Shown here piece after piece: positions 42,816-53,017 of a stretch of DNA of 64,000 bases. The first letter of the stretch is position 1, and every line of letters starts with the position of its first letter. The stretch is taken from positions 812,507 to 876,506 of the forward strand of contig MU006225.1 of assembly GCA_010093685.1 (NCBI GenBank). Direction: 5' to 3'. Source of the stretch: Ophiobolus disseminans (lineage: Eukaryota > Ascomycota > Dothideomycetes > Pleosporales > Phaeosphaeriaceae). The translations under genes and the position numbers were made by a program. The notes under the pieces were generated by a model. The model did no database searches. It saw only the letters and a program-made list of their open reading frames with translations, and was not told the DNA's origin.

Positions 42816-43762
42816 TGTGGGCTATGGTTGAACGCCAAGAGAGGTATCGACAGCTTCTTATACACGTATTGAGGTTGCGACTTCGGGTTTCAAGCGGTGG
42901 GTTGAGGGTGAACATGAACATTCAATTGTCCAACCCGGGGTAATGAACCGTCCATGATGTAATGTTTAACGGTAAGCGAAAGCTCGGCCCCTAGAAAGAG
43001 CGATGACCCTCCATTCATTCTCAATATACACACCTTGACGGGTCCTTCAATGAGTTGCTGTTTCTGGCTGTTTCATTGCCTTTGTCTTGTGGCCTAATGG
43101 TACGACCAGGTTGAAGAGATTCAATGGTTCGAGGATGAACCACCACATCTGTAATAGGTCTAGTCCGGCGCGTGCACCCGTGATGTCGTGCATTAGCACG
43201 ATCTGGCTCATTAAACAAAGCGCGATTGACCCCACTACGGTTCCTTCGTGCCTTGATGTCCTGAAAGCTCTGTCTTCTCGTTCATTCCTTGATACTCATT
43301 TTCTCGTTGTCGTCGCGCGACTTAACATTGCGACACCATAAAGCGCTCCTCACGCGTCAGGCTCATCTCCTCCAACATCCCCAAACATTTTGGTCCACTT
43401 GGCGTGATTATGAACGGGACATCGAGTGCTCCAGTGTGCGACTCGAGCTTTGTCCAGACGCTCTGGCCGACGACACAAATGTTGTCATAACACTTTTTTG
43501 GCCACTTTTGACACATTTGAAACCCGGAACTGTGTTAAGGCAGAGCACAAGCCAGAGTACAAGCCAGAGTACAAGCCAGAGTGTGAATGACAAGCTCCTC
43601 TTTGACTGCTTGGCCATAACACCAAGCAACGCAGTCACCACTAGCACTTTCCTCCGATGGACAGAGAGCACAAAATCCCCACAACAAATGTTCTAAATAT
43701 ATTTACCTAACATATGTATCCGCATTGGCCTATGCACCAATTACACGAACATCTTTACATCA
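42816..43762. other. Divergent intergenic region, no supported gene
   Basis: About 0.95 kb between the DUF1295 gene (-) and the DNA ligase gene (+). A hydrophobic minus frame (43047-43235) and a + frame over the minisatellite at 43549 are not supported as genes. Confidence 0.45.
43549..43584. repeat. Minisatellite, 12-bp unit x3
   Basis: The unit AAGCCAGAGTAC is repeated three times in tandem (the last copy ends GT). It is intergenic, upstream of the DNA ligase. Confidence 0.9.
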
Positions 43763-46411
43763 ATGACTATTACTTTTCACGCGATATGCAGTCTCCTGCA
43801 GGGCGTCGAGAACATTTCTACCAGACAACCGCGGTTGCCACAGAAGCAACAGAAGGAAAGCATCCGCGAGATCACTACTAACTGGTTTAACAACCAACGA
43901 CAACATCTCGATAGTGCAAACACAGATGGAGGCGCTGTTCTCTCAGCCCTATTCCCGCACCGGCGAAAAGACCGAGTCCATGGTCTCCAAGCTCCGTTTC
44001 TTGCCAAGAAACTGACTACTCTCTTGCGTTTCAACCATGGTCAGAAAGCGCTCTTCGACGGCTGGAAGTCCGGCAAAGCTGGCGACTTGGGAGCGTATAC
44101 GGAACGGGCCATGGCACCCTGGGATGGCACTTTCAGCACCAAACGCGAGATTCCAATTGAACGGGTGGACAAATTGCTAGTCCAGCTAGCAGCCAGATAT
44201 CGATTTTCAGACGAAGCAATTCGGCAGAAGCGAGATTGGCACGTCAGGACCGATACAGAACTAAAGGAGATTCTGGTTCGACTGGAGTCATGGGAAGCAA
44301 AGTGGCTCGTGCGACTGCTTCTGAGAGACTATTGCACAATCGAGTTGGACGAGCGATATGTGCTCGGCCAATACCACTTCCTTTTGCCGGATCTCCTCAT
44401 GTTTCAAAACGACTTCGAAGCTGTCTTCAGCATGCTACGAGGCGAGCTTAGCACGTATCCATCCGTTCCTCGCCCATCACAAGAAAAGTTGATGCGTATT
44501 GAAGCTGCGCAGAAGCTGAACGCGGTGGTAGGGGTCAAAGTGGCGCGACCGACCTTCCATAGAGCTTGGTCTTTCAAGCATTGCTTCCAGCTGGTTGGCA
44601 AGCGTGCATGGGCAGCCGAAGTCAAGTACGATGGCGAGTACTGCGAGATCCATGTTGATCTTAACAGGGTGCCCAACGACATCAAGATCTTTTCTAAAAA
44701 TGGCAAAGATGCAACCGCGGATCGCGCACCGTTACACCCGACGATACGGAATGCATTGCGGATCGGCCGGCCCGACTGCCAATTCAAGTCAAGATGCATC
44801 ACACTGGGTGAAATGGTGCTATATAGCGACAAAGAGAAGAAGATCCTGCCCTTCTCAAAGATCCGGAAGCACATCTCCCGCTCTGGCTCCTTCATTGGCA
44901 CTTGGCAAGACTCCTTGCCCCACGAGTGGGAACATCTCATGATTGTGTTCTTCGACGTCCTCATACTAGATGATCAGCCCGTCTTGCGTCACTGTTTTCA
45001 AGACCGCCGCAAGATACTACGCGACCTTGTGAGCGTCATACCTGGTCGAGCGATGCGCTCGGAATGGACACTGCTTAACTTCAAGGATGGAGACGGCATT
45101 ACAGACCTCAAGCAGACATTTGCTCGAAACCTCGCAGGTAGACAGGAGGGTCTAATCCTGAAACCGCTACATGCGCCATACTTCCCACTGGTGACAGAGC
45201 AAGGACATCGGCAAGCTGGCTTCTTCATCAAGTTGAAGAAAGACTACCTGGGCGATATGGGCGGGGAGCGAGACCTGGGTGACTTCGCGGTCATTGGTGC
45301 TAGCTTCGATGCGCAAGTTGCGCCAAAGAGCGACCTTAAACCACTGTATTGGACGCATTTCCATCTAGGCTGTGCCACAAATAAGACCGCCGTCCAACGT
45401 ACCGGCGCCAGACCAAAATTCAAGGTTGTGGCAACCCTGAGCCTCGACAAGTGCATTCCGAAGCCTGAGGTAAAGTACATGAACATCCAAGGCTACGTCC
45501 GCCAAGCTGCTCTACACAAAGGTGGTGTAAGCGATGCTTTCGATGTCGAACATTCCAAAGGTTTCGATCGCCGTATGACAGTGGCATTCAAGAAGCCATT
45601 CGTCGCCGAGATCCTCGGCGGAGGCTTTGATATGCTCCAGAACGAAATCTTCGAGATGCTGCGCCATCCTCGCGTCAAGAAACTCCACAACGACAGAACG
45701 TGGGAAGACTGCGTCACAATGGAAGATCTGGAACGCATGGCTGAAGAAAAGTGGGACGTACCAGACGCCGACAAGTTAGACGGGCACGCCAAAGACGTCG
45801 CGCTTCTCGTGAAGCAGTACGTTGGGGAATCTCAAATGACGAGTACAACAGATGAGTCCACACAAGAAACGACACAGCGCACACAGCGCTCCAGCCCGCG
45901 CACGACGCAAGACACGACCTTTATCATTACACCACGAACACCACGCGTAGTCCTTTCATCCACAAACGATGCCATAGTGAACGAAACACAACAACACACA
46001 TACACATCTATCTCTACAACCTTCAGCTCACCTGTCAGCAGCACACAACCCAAACCCACACCCCGGCTCCGCATCCTCGTACGCGAAGACGCATCCGAAC
46101 GCCTCGCCACCATTCCATCCGTCACGCCAACATCCACATCCATACCCGCGCCGAAGCCCACAGCACTACTCTCAACACCCACATCCACCGCTGACGAACC
46201 AAACCCATCGACAGCGAAGAAACGCAACCTCACACAACTCATCAGCCCGCCGGCCGCAAAGCGGCGCAAGATACTGAGTCCGCTGCAGCCGTCTGGCGGG
46301 AATCGGACTTTGGGCTCGTTTGATTACGATTCGCAGGAGGGGGTTATGCACATATATGCGAAAGAGGGGGTGAGGGTTGAGGTGCATGCTGCGAGTGTGA
46401 AAGAGGGATGA
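43763..46411 (+). CDS. ATP-dependent DNA ligase, ligase-IV-like, without BRCT domains
   Basis: A single exon of 882 aa. The N-terminal DNA-binding region begins like eukaryotic ligases (ICSLLQGVENISTRQPRLP, with a WFNNQR helix). The catalytic core has motif I EVKYDGEYCEIH (Lys288 would take the AMP), motif III TLGEMVLYSD, motif IIIa VFFDVLILDDQPV, motif IV RQEGLILKPLHAPYF and motif V FFIKLKKDYLGD. An OB-fold region follows (GDFAVIGASFDAQ to MNIQGYVRQAAL). The last 200 residues are Ser/Thr/Pro-rich and end with a basic AKRRKILSPLQP stretch, likely a nuclear signal. No BRCT repeats are visible, unlike true ligase IV. It would seal DNA nicks, perhaps in repair. It is convergent with the checkpoint gene Crb2/Rad9. 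Confidence 0.92.
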   Translation: MTITFHAICSLLQGVENISTRQPRLPQKQQKESIREITTNWFNNQRQHLDSANTDGGAVLSALFPHRRKDRVHGLQAPFLAKKLTTLLRFNHGQKALFDGWKSGKAGDLGAYTERAMAPWDGTFSTKREIPIERVDKLLVQLAARYRFSDEAIRQKRDWHVRTDTELKEILVRLESWEAKWLVRLLLRDYCTIELDERYVLGQYHFLLPDLLMFQNDFEAVFSMLRGELSTYPSVPRPSQEKLMRIEAAQKLNAVVGVKVARPTFHRAWSFKHCFQLVGKRAWAAEVKYDGEYCEIHVDLNRVPNDIKIFSKNGKDATADRAPLHPTIRNALRIGRPDCQFKSRCITLGEMVLYSDKEKKILPFSKIRKHISRSGSFIGTWQDSLPHEWEHLMIVFFDVLILDDQPVLRHCFQDRRKILRDLVSVIPGRAMRSEWTLLNFKDGDGITDLKQTFARNLAGRQEGLILKPLHAPYFPLVTEQGHRQAGFFIKLKKDYLGDMGGERDLGDFAVIGASFDAQVAPKSDLKPLYWTHFHLGCATNKTAVQRTGARPKFKVVATLSLDKCIPKPEVKYMNIQGYVRQAALHKGGVSDAFDVEHSKGFDRRMTVAFKKPFVAEILGGGFDMLQNEIFEMLRHPRVKKLHNDRTWEDCVTMEDLERMAEEKWDVPDADKLDGHAKDVALLVKQYVGESQMTSTTDESTQETTQRTQRSSPRTTQDTTFIITPRTPRVVLSSTNDAIVNETQQHTYTSISTTFSSPVSSTQPKPTPRLRILVREDASERLATIPSVTPTSTSIPAPKPTALLSTPTSTADEPNPSTAKKRNLTQLISPPAAKRRKILSPLQPSGGNRTLGSFDYDSQEGVMHIYAKEGVRVEVHAASVKEG

Positions 46412-47052
46412 TAAAAGACGAGAGCGAGGGTTGCGATGACGTTGGGCTAGGGCCCACTGCGGTGAGAACTTTTTCATCTTTGTATATAACTTACCTATTG
46501 GAATAAGGTCCCTGTAGTAGTATGACCACCATAGAGAACCGAGTGGGAGGAGGGACGAGGTAGGGTGGCTGCAACGTATTGTATTTACTATCGTGTTGTT
46601 CCGTGTAAGAGGCGTCACCAATTTCACGTTAGGACGTTACAGTCAGCCGTGCGGCCCGTGCCTCCCTTACATCGGAGGTACCACGGCCCTTCCTTCCACT
46701 AACCTGGACTGAACCCACACATTCTCAACATTACCGTTATATATAGCGTATTATTAGCATGTATGACAATATAGATATAGTGCTTCAACGATGATGATAC
46801 GAGCTCTTACTTTGCCACATGTCACAAACGGCAGATCACAAAACAATCATGACACTGTAATTATTTCCATATATCGCCGATGCTGTTCGATGCTCTCTGC
46901 ACGAGGCTAAAAGTACACCGCCGTCCCACGCCGACGCTAGATTAAGTACAAAATCTAATGCAGATACGTCCGCAGACAATCAATGCTGATATAAAACGCC
47001 ATTCCCTTTTAGAGATTCCATAGTAAACGCCGAAACCCTGAGTGGGATATCC
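46412..47052. other. Intergenic between convergent repair genes
   Basis: About 0.64 kb between the 3' ends of the ligase (+) and the Crb2/Rad9 homologue (-). A+T-rich patches suit 3' ends. No gene seen. Confidence 0.5.
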
Positions 47053-50000
47053 TCACTCTTCAACAAGAGCTCCTAATATGAGACTCTGGATGACAAACTC
47101 CGAACAAGTGATCTTTACCTTCTGCCCACTGACTTCGCCCCTCGCGACGAGTTCTTCCTTCTCCTCAGTGTCGTCGCGCCTGCGCCTTTTGCCTTTCTTC
47201 GCTTTGCTGCTGGCTGCAGGTTTGCCGGTACCGAAGAGCTCGGCTGCGGCGTCAGCAACGCCAGCTTCGCCGTTGTCGACGTAGATCCAATCCCACTGCC
47301 CGTCTACCAGCATGTCAGCGGCAGCCGTGAGGTCGGCGCAGCGGCCGACGTTTGCGGAACCGAGGGCGTGCGAAAGGAAGACGAAAGGCTGGCGCTTCTC
47401 GATCTCCTTCTTCGATTTGCCGGTGACGAGGAGCACGGTTTGGTCGTGCAGCAACAAGTCGCGGTCCCCGACAATTTGGGCATAAGACATGTCATCGGCA
47501 GAGGGGTCGTAGACTGTCATGGTGCGCGAGCGAACCACCCCGTTCGGGTCGAGGAACTTCGAGACACCGGCTGGGAGAAGGTATCTACCAAACGGTGCGG
47601 CGCGCGAGGCCGACAGCGAATCTTGCACCCAGCGGAGATGCAGGCACGGCACATTAAGAGCGAGTGCCTGGATATACTTGGTGCTGCGGGAAAACGAATC
47701 TGAGATAAGCGCGACAAAGCCTAGATCCTGGTATGCAGGTTTCAATGACAAGCCAGTATCCCCAACTGAAGCTGACCTACGCAGGCTCTGGGATGAGGAT
47801 GGCGTGCCCGCAGACTCGTAGTTGAAAAGCTCGTGAAAACCCTGTTCCAGCACCTGACCGCCGTTTGCCTTGATGACTCTCGCAATAGCTTCCTTGTCGA
47901 CATCGGCAGCTGTGGATGTCAACACGAAGGCCATATTGGAGAAGACACCAGTGGTTGATCGTGTTGACGATGACGCGACGGATCCAGCACGATTGGTAGC
48001 GTCTTTCAGAAGTGATGGCACCGTGGTGCCTCGACGGGAGAACGAAGGCGTAACCGCAGGGTCGATAGCAGTCACAGGCGTGCCCATGCGAGATCTAGAT
48101 TTGCTAGGCGTTGCAGCCGGTGAAAAGCTAAATGAGCGGTCGCGAAGTCTAGTCCACAGCTGAGTTGTTAGGTAGATCTTAGCAATAGGCACCGATATGG
48201 GCTGGACGATAGCCTTTGCCTTTGGCAGGCTGTCTCGTGCCTTTTCTTCTAGCACGACCGTCGCGTATCCAGAACGATCGGTGATCGGAAACTCTTCGCC
48301 TGCTAGATCATCGACCTTATCCTTGAACCCTACGACGATGTATGTGTGTTTCTTCATGCCTGGCTCATCAACCTTGACGTGGTCTCCAAGTCGTAAGTCC
48401 AGCGCGCGGACTTGAGTGGCCTCTAAGCTCGTGGTGTTGCCATCGTCGAAACGAATCTGTAACTGGCGACTAACAACTCGGCCGAGGCATGTCGCTGGGT
48501 AGAAGTGGCTACCAGGCCAGGACGCAAACACGCGGTGGGGCATCAGAACCTCACCTGTCGATGTCTCGCCGCGATCTGATGCCGGTCTGATGGAAGTCTC
48601 ATCGTTAGCAGGCTTCGGGGTGGTATCCGCCAGCTCGTCTCGCTCCTGATTAACGTCCAGCATATCAACATCGGCGTCTACAACACGACCACGTGTGCCT
48701 CGCTTGGTTGGCGTGATTGGTGTCTCTCTATGGCTCCCAGCAGCAGCATTGGGCGAGTTCGGCGGAGAAGACATCAAGTCTAGAAGCTCTTTGCTAACAG
48801 ATTTCAATGCGCCCTTCTTTTGAGTCTGGGCTCGGGTAGGCCTGGGAGCCGGCTTTGATTTTAAAGTGGCTTGTCTTGTGTAAGGAGCTTGGGCCTTGCC
48901 TCGCGCATGTAATGCCGCTAGGGCACCCTGTTGCTCTCGCTCTTGAGCCGATGCTGTTGGTACATCGGGATCCTGTGGTGTGCGCACCGAGTTGTCAGGC
49001 GATGAAGGAGGCTGATCAGGCTCAACGTCAGCAGTGCCCGTCGACTTGTGAGGGCTGCGAAAGATGTTACGCTTTGCGGTATAGGTGACCTTTCGTCGTT
49101 TGGCAGACGGAAGCGCGGGCGAGGAAGGAGCCATGAAATTGTCTTCGTCGTGCTCGTCCAGACCGCTCAGGCGAGGCATCTCAATTTCTTCTTCGATCGC
49201 GGACTGCTGAGTTTCAGGCAAGTTGTAAATGTCTTGTACAGATCGAAGGCGATCACCAGCTTGAATGGTATCACTGCCCCCTTCTTTTGAGCTCGCTGGC
49301 GGTTGTCGATCGCCTTGAGACTCCGATGTCTGCTCTCGCGCCGTGTGAAATGGCTCAGTGCTGTTAGTCTGATCATGTGTGCCGGATGCTTCTGAATGAT
49401 GGGCCTGAATCTCGTCGTTTGAAAGGATGCAATCGTTGGTAGGGAAGAATGACGGCTGCGTCTCCTCGAGCGCATCGGTTTCGGGTACTGTGTCTTGGCG
49501 CTGCGTGCGAGGTGGCTCTGGAGCTGCCATTGACTCATCGCGCCCGGCCTCTACTACCTCTGACGAGTGCGGTGGATCATCGTCGCCCAGGAGCGGCTCT
49601 TGCACATCTTCGTGCTCCAGATTCTCGGGCACTTCCTGATCGGTTCCAGGGTCGACTTTCTGAGGCCGAATCAGATCTAGCTCGTCCATTTCATCTTCCA
49701 CTTTGGCTGTCTCATCCTCATCAGGTTCTGGTTTTGTCAGAGGGAGATCATCGTCCTCTGCCATTACCACATCTTCGTTGGCAGCTTCAGGCTCTGCAGA
49801 GTCGCGCACGCCGACCTCTTCGTCATACTCATTGTACGCATTCTCGTGCTCGTCATACATGAGTTCGTCATCAGACCCACCAATGGGCGGGCTGCTAGGG
49901 AATCGCTTTTCGCCTTCCGGGGTGATTTCTTCATCTAGCACTGGTTCTACCGCGGCCGGACTCGAGCTTGGCGGCATTGGTGGCATGGATGAGGATACGA

Positions 50001-51879
50001 CTTGACTTGTGTAACCGGTCTTGGCACCCATCGTAGTTTGGTTAATGCTGTACTGGTTCATGGAGGGCGACGAAGGGAAGCGCAACGACTTGGGGCGAGG
50101 TACGCTTTCGTCATATGCTGTCGTGTCTGGCTGGGAATCCATAATGGCGAATGTGTCTCTGCTGCTTTGGGGTCGGAGTGGGTCCTTGAGCAGTGGCTGA
50201 GATGCAGACGCTTGGAGTTGTGATTCGCGTTGAAGTTGAGAAGAAGCAGTCGCGTTTTGAGAAGAGTGGTTGGGTGATTGGCCTGAATGAGTGCGGATTG
50301 GGTGAGAAGAGGTTTTTGGCACTTGTACACTATTGATTGTGCTTTTGTGTCTCAATTGGGTTCGTGCGGTGAAGGGCACATCTTGGGAAAGCTCGTCAGG
50401 TGAAAGGTCGTCGTTGTGCTTGTTCAACGCGAGCTCGTCTGCTGAGTCCTCTCCGTCTTTGCTATCCTCGCGTCTCGGCGACGGTCGTGACGGCCTGAGT
50501 TTTATCGGTGACGACACTTTTGCTTTTCTTGCAGCCCTTCTCGGTGAAACAGGAACAGGCGCTGAAATGTGCGCAAATGCCATGGCAGCCTTGCGCTCCA
50601 GATGCTCCTTGTGCTTCTTTTTTTGTGTTCGCCATTGGGCGGCTGTAGGCTGCTCCCAGCTGTCTTCGTCCGGTAGCTGCAGGGGCTGCTCGCGCGTTGT
50701 GCGCTTGCGCCTCTCTTGCGACTCCTTCATCGAGACGTAATCCGTCCGCGGTTCACTGGACGACCGGATGATAGGATCCGTCCGTGGCGTTTCGTTCTGC
50801 AGAGCCTTGATCGGACTCGAGAAAGCTGGAATCGGGCTGGAATGGCGCACGTGTGAGAAGTTCGGCGAGGGCCGTGTAAATGCGACGTCTTCGATGGGTT
50901 CGGCGGGAGCTGGAGAGGTCGGTGCTTGCGTGTTCTGCCAGGCTTGAGTGAGGGACATGGGCGCAATGCCTCCAGTTGTGAAGCCTGGGAACGCAGAAGC
51001 GGATACGACGGTGCCAGGCGTTGTGTTTGTCCGCACCGCCGAGCTGAGCATCTGGCCCGAGCTATCCCTCTTCCTCCCTGCCATCCCCGGGGTCTCGAAC
51101 TTGAGAGGGCTGGTGGGGGCATAGAGCCCCTGTGGAAGTTCGCCCAGCACATCACCGTCATGTATAACGGTGGGGCTCGTCACTGTCGGGCTCTGTTGCT
51201 CTTGACTTGATTCAACCAATTCGACCCCGTCGGTCGGACTGTCGCCTTCGTCGTCGTCGTCTACATGCTCGGTGAAGAGCGACTTGGGAGTGTTGAGCTT
51301 GTTCAGAATGAACGTCTCTCCAGCCCGGTGTATGCCGCTGGTCCAATCCCTGTATATCTGGCTGTCTGGCTGTGTGTCGCCGGGAGTGTCCATGGCGGCA
51401 AAGGTATGGTGCATCCTGGGCGCGCCGTCCACCTCTGTCATGAATCCCGTGCTCGTGGGCGCGCTGTGGTGGGTGAGTAGGGCAGGATTGACATCTCTTG
51501 CTGTTGCGACGCGTCGGGAGGAAGGCGCATGGGTGGGCAGGGCAGGCACGACGGGTAGCTGCTGCCCGGCAACGACGCGCTCCAGCTGCGGGGGGATCGC
51601 GAATGTCGAGGCAGACGCGGCAAAGCCCGTTTGGTTGCTCTCGGTCGAGGTGGTGAAGTGAACGACCCGGTTGCTGCCTGCGCGCTGCCGCAGCAGCTGT
51701 GAAAGTTGGGATGGATCCTGGGTGTGGCGTTTGTCAGTGAGGGAGCGATTCATGAGATCTGCGGAGAGCTGCAGGGGTCCTGGCCCCGGCATCTGTGCAT
51801 TATCGCATTTGTGCAGGACAGAATAACTCACATCGAAGAGGCGTTCATCGAGCGCACCGAAGGCTTGCGACTCAGCCAT
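47053..51879 (-). CDS. crb2: DNA damage checkpoint mediator Crb2/Rad9 homologue (53BP1-like)
   Basis: A nearly unbroken frame of about 1608 aa from the ATG at 51879 (MAESQAFGALDERLFD). The first 1100 residues are long, disordered and rich in SQ/TQ and Ser-Pro sites, as expected for Tel1/Mec1 and CDK targets. Then comes a Tudor-like part near residues 1113-1190 (VFASWPGSHFYPATCLGRV, IRFDDGNT, LGDHVKVDE), which in relatives binds methylated histone H4. A pair of C-terminal BRCT-like domains follows near 1310-1600 (FSNMAFVLTSTAADVD, GGQVLEQGF, then LLVTGKSKKEIEKRQPFVFL and DGQWDWIYVDNG). A stop-free stretch after LFD (GTGAGT at about 51832 to CTGCAG) of 63 nt looks like a retained-frame intron. 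The protein links DNA breaks to Chk1/Rad53 activation. The opposite strand is full of shadows. Confidence 0.88.
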   Translation of the reverse strand: MAESQAFGALDERLFDVSYSVLHKCDNAQMPGPGPLQLSADLMNRSLTDKRHTQDPSQLSQLLRQRAGSNRVVHFTTSTESNQTGFAASASTFAIPPQLERVVAGQQLPVVPALPTHAPSSRRVATARDVNPALLTHHSAPTSTGFMTEVDGAPRMHHTFAAMDTPGDTQPDSQIYRDWTSGIHRAGETFILNKLNTPKSLFTEHVDDDDEGDSPTDGVELVESSQEQQSPTVTSPTVIHDGDVLGELPQGLYAPTSPLKFETPGMAGRKRDSSGQMLSSAVRTNTTPGTVVSASAFPGFTTGGIAPMSLTQAWQNTQAPTSPAPAEPIEDVAFTRPSPNFSHVRHSSPIPAFSSPIKALQNETPRTDPIIRSSSEPRTDYVSMKESQERRKRTTREQPLQLPDEDSWEQPTAAQWRTQKKKHKEHLERKAAMAFAHISAPVPVSPRRAARKAKVSSPIKLRPSRPSPRREDSKDGEDSADELALNKHNDDLSPDELSQDVPFTARTQLRHKSTINSVQVPKTSSHPIRTHSGQSPNHSSQNATASSQLQRESQLQASASQPLLKDPLRPQSSRDTFAIMDSQPDTTAYDESVPRPKSLRFPSSPSMNQYSINQTTMGAKTGYTSQVVSSSMPPMPPSSSPAAVEPVLDEEITPEGEKRFPSSPPIGGSDDELMYDEHENAYNEYDEEVGVRDSAEPEAANEDVVMAEDDDLPLTKPEPDEDETAKVEDEMDELDLIRPQKVDPGTDQEVPENLEHEDVQEPLLGDDDPPHSSEVVEAGRDESMAAPEPPRTQRQDTVPETDALEETQPSFFPTNDCILSNDEIQAHHSEASGTHDQTNSTEPFHTAREQTSESQGDRQPPASSKEGGSDTIQAGDRLRSVQDIYNLPETQQSAIEEEIEMPRLSGLDEHDEDNFMAPSSPALPSAKRRKVTYTAKRNIFRSPHKSTGTADVEPDQPPSSPDNSVRTPQDPDVPTASAQEREQQGALAALHARGKAQAPYTRQATLKSKPAPRPTRAQTQKKGALKSVSKELLDLMSSPPNSPNAAAGSHRETPITPTKRGTRGRVVDADVDMLDVNQERDELADTTPKPANDETSIRPASDRGETSTGEVLMPHRVFASWPGSHFYPATCLGRVVSRQLQIRFDDGNTTSLEATQVRALDLRLGDHVKVDEPGMKKHTYIVVGFKDKVDDLAGEEFPITDRSGYATVVLEEKARDSLPKAKAIVQPISVPIAKIYLTTQLWTRLRDRSFSFSPAATPSKSRSRMGTPVTAIDPAVTPSFSRRGTTVPSLLKDATNRAGSVASSSTRSTTGVFSNMAFVLTSTAADVDKEAIARVIKANGGQVLEQGFHELFNYESAGTPSSSQSLRRSASVGDTGLSLKPAYQDLGFVALISDSFSRSTKYIQALALNVPCLHLRWVQDSLSASRAAPFGRYLLPAGVSKFLDPNGVVRSRTMTVYDPSADDMSYAQIVGDRDLLLHDQTVLLVTGKSKKEIEKRQPFVFLSHALGSANVGRCADLTAAADMLVDGQWDWIYVDNGEAGVADAAAELFGTGKPAASSKAKKGKRRRRDDTEEKEELVARGEVSGQKVKITCSEFVIQSLILGALVEE

Positions 51880-52416
51880 GATGAAGGTCCATCTCACGGA
51901 GCAGGCTCCAAGACGTGGTGTTGGTGCGCTCTGACGGATTGAGCCGAGATCGTTGACGCGCCAATTATCCGGCCCATAACGCGCCCTCACGTGGCAGACA
52001 TTGCTTTGTCTCGTCCGATCCGACTGTCATTGACGCCATTGCGACGTCTCATCTTGGTTCAAACGATCCAAGAGGTGGAATGGCAGAGTTTTGGCTCACA
52101 CTTTTTGATAGTCTTGCGGCATTGAGCATACATATTCCATGGGCAGTAGTTCTGCTCGACCGTCATCCGCCCTGCATGCTCTTTACACCTCAATCGATTG
52201 AATCGTCTTCACAGTTCCAATTCTGATCAAATGACCTAGTCCAATTGCTAGACGTACACTTTGTACAAGACCGTTTCACATTCCCCCAACTGTGTTGCCA
52301 CATCCATGCGAATCTTGAAAGGATGGATTCGTCCTTCCCCGATATATCGTCCCATTTACTCAACCAAACGTGACCCATTGTGCACCCTCCGTCCTCGTCT
52401 TCATGTTGGCCTCCAC
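51880..52416. other. Intergenic, no gene seen
   Basis: Promoter side of the Crb2/Rad9 gene and 3' flank of the SDHC gene. No coding or RNA feature recognised. Confidence 0.5.
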
Positions 52417-53017
52417 TTAGCCAGCAAAAGTGTAGTACAGTGCCGTCATGATCGTCAATCCCACCACGCTCCAGCCCGTCCTGATAACCTGCGCGTTCTT
52501 GAACCCAAGACCTAAGTCCCACGACAAATGCCTGACTCCGTTGAGGCTGTGGAAGAAGAATGGAAAGGCAAAAAAGGCCTTGAGTCCGACCTTAACAGCC
52601 GCGGGCCAAGCAGCGACTGTCGCAACCATCGACGCTGTCTCAAGATGCCATCCCGTGTACGGCGCAGCGAGGTAGGCGAATCCAAAGAGGTACAGCGAGC
52701 CGGACAGGATGATGCCCGTCACGCGGGTGAGACTGGATGCGTACCATGTGATTTGGGGCTTGTAGATTGAGAGATGCGGGGAGACGGGGCGTTGGATGCG
52801 CTGCTTTGCGAGAATCTCTGCGGCGTCGGCTTGGGAGGTTGCTAGTCTAACAGCGCCGTTAGTATACAATATCGAGGCGTGAGTTTGCGACGAGAGTGTG
52901 CTGCCACTGCGGTCATGTTCCGTACCTCCGCTGCACCAGGCTCCTCGCAGACTGGATCCGCACGCCAGGGACGGCCGCGCGTCGCAGGCCAAGCTGAAAG
53001 AGTCGCATCGAAGCCAT
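52417..53017 (-). CDS. SDH3: Succinate dehydrogenase cytochrome b560 subunit (SDHC)
   Basis: Two exons, 53017-52926 and 52846-52417, sum to exactly 174 codons (173 aa). The intron has GTACGG and a perfect TACTAAC branch point. The first exon encodes a mitochondrial leader (MASMRLFQLGLRRAAVPG). The mature part has the family hallmark RPVSPHLSIYKPQITWYASS, followed by three membrane helices (TGIILSGSLYLFGFAYL, a second one around LKAFFAFPFFFHSLNGVRHL with the conserved heme-ligand His, and VVGLTIMTALYYTFAG). It anchors complex II in the inner membrane and binds heme b and ubiquinone. The family is well conserved, so the call is firm. Confidence 0.95.

Noticed and set aside
43085..43140. tRNA-like stretch with TGGCCTAATGG (A-box-like) and GGTTCGAGGAT (B-box-like)
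   Set aside because: The B box does not match GGTTCGANTCC, the GGTTC/GAACC pairing does not leave a T-loop of seven, and no acceptor stem pairs across the ends.
43047..43235. 62-aa hydrophobic minus frame
   Set aside because: Could be a small membrane protein, but no splice or conservation evidence can be seen.
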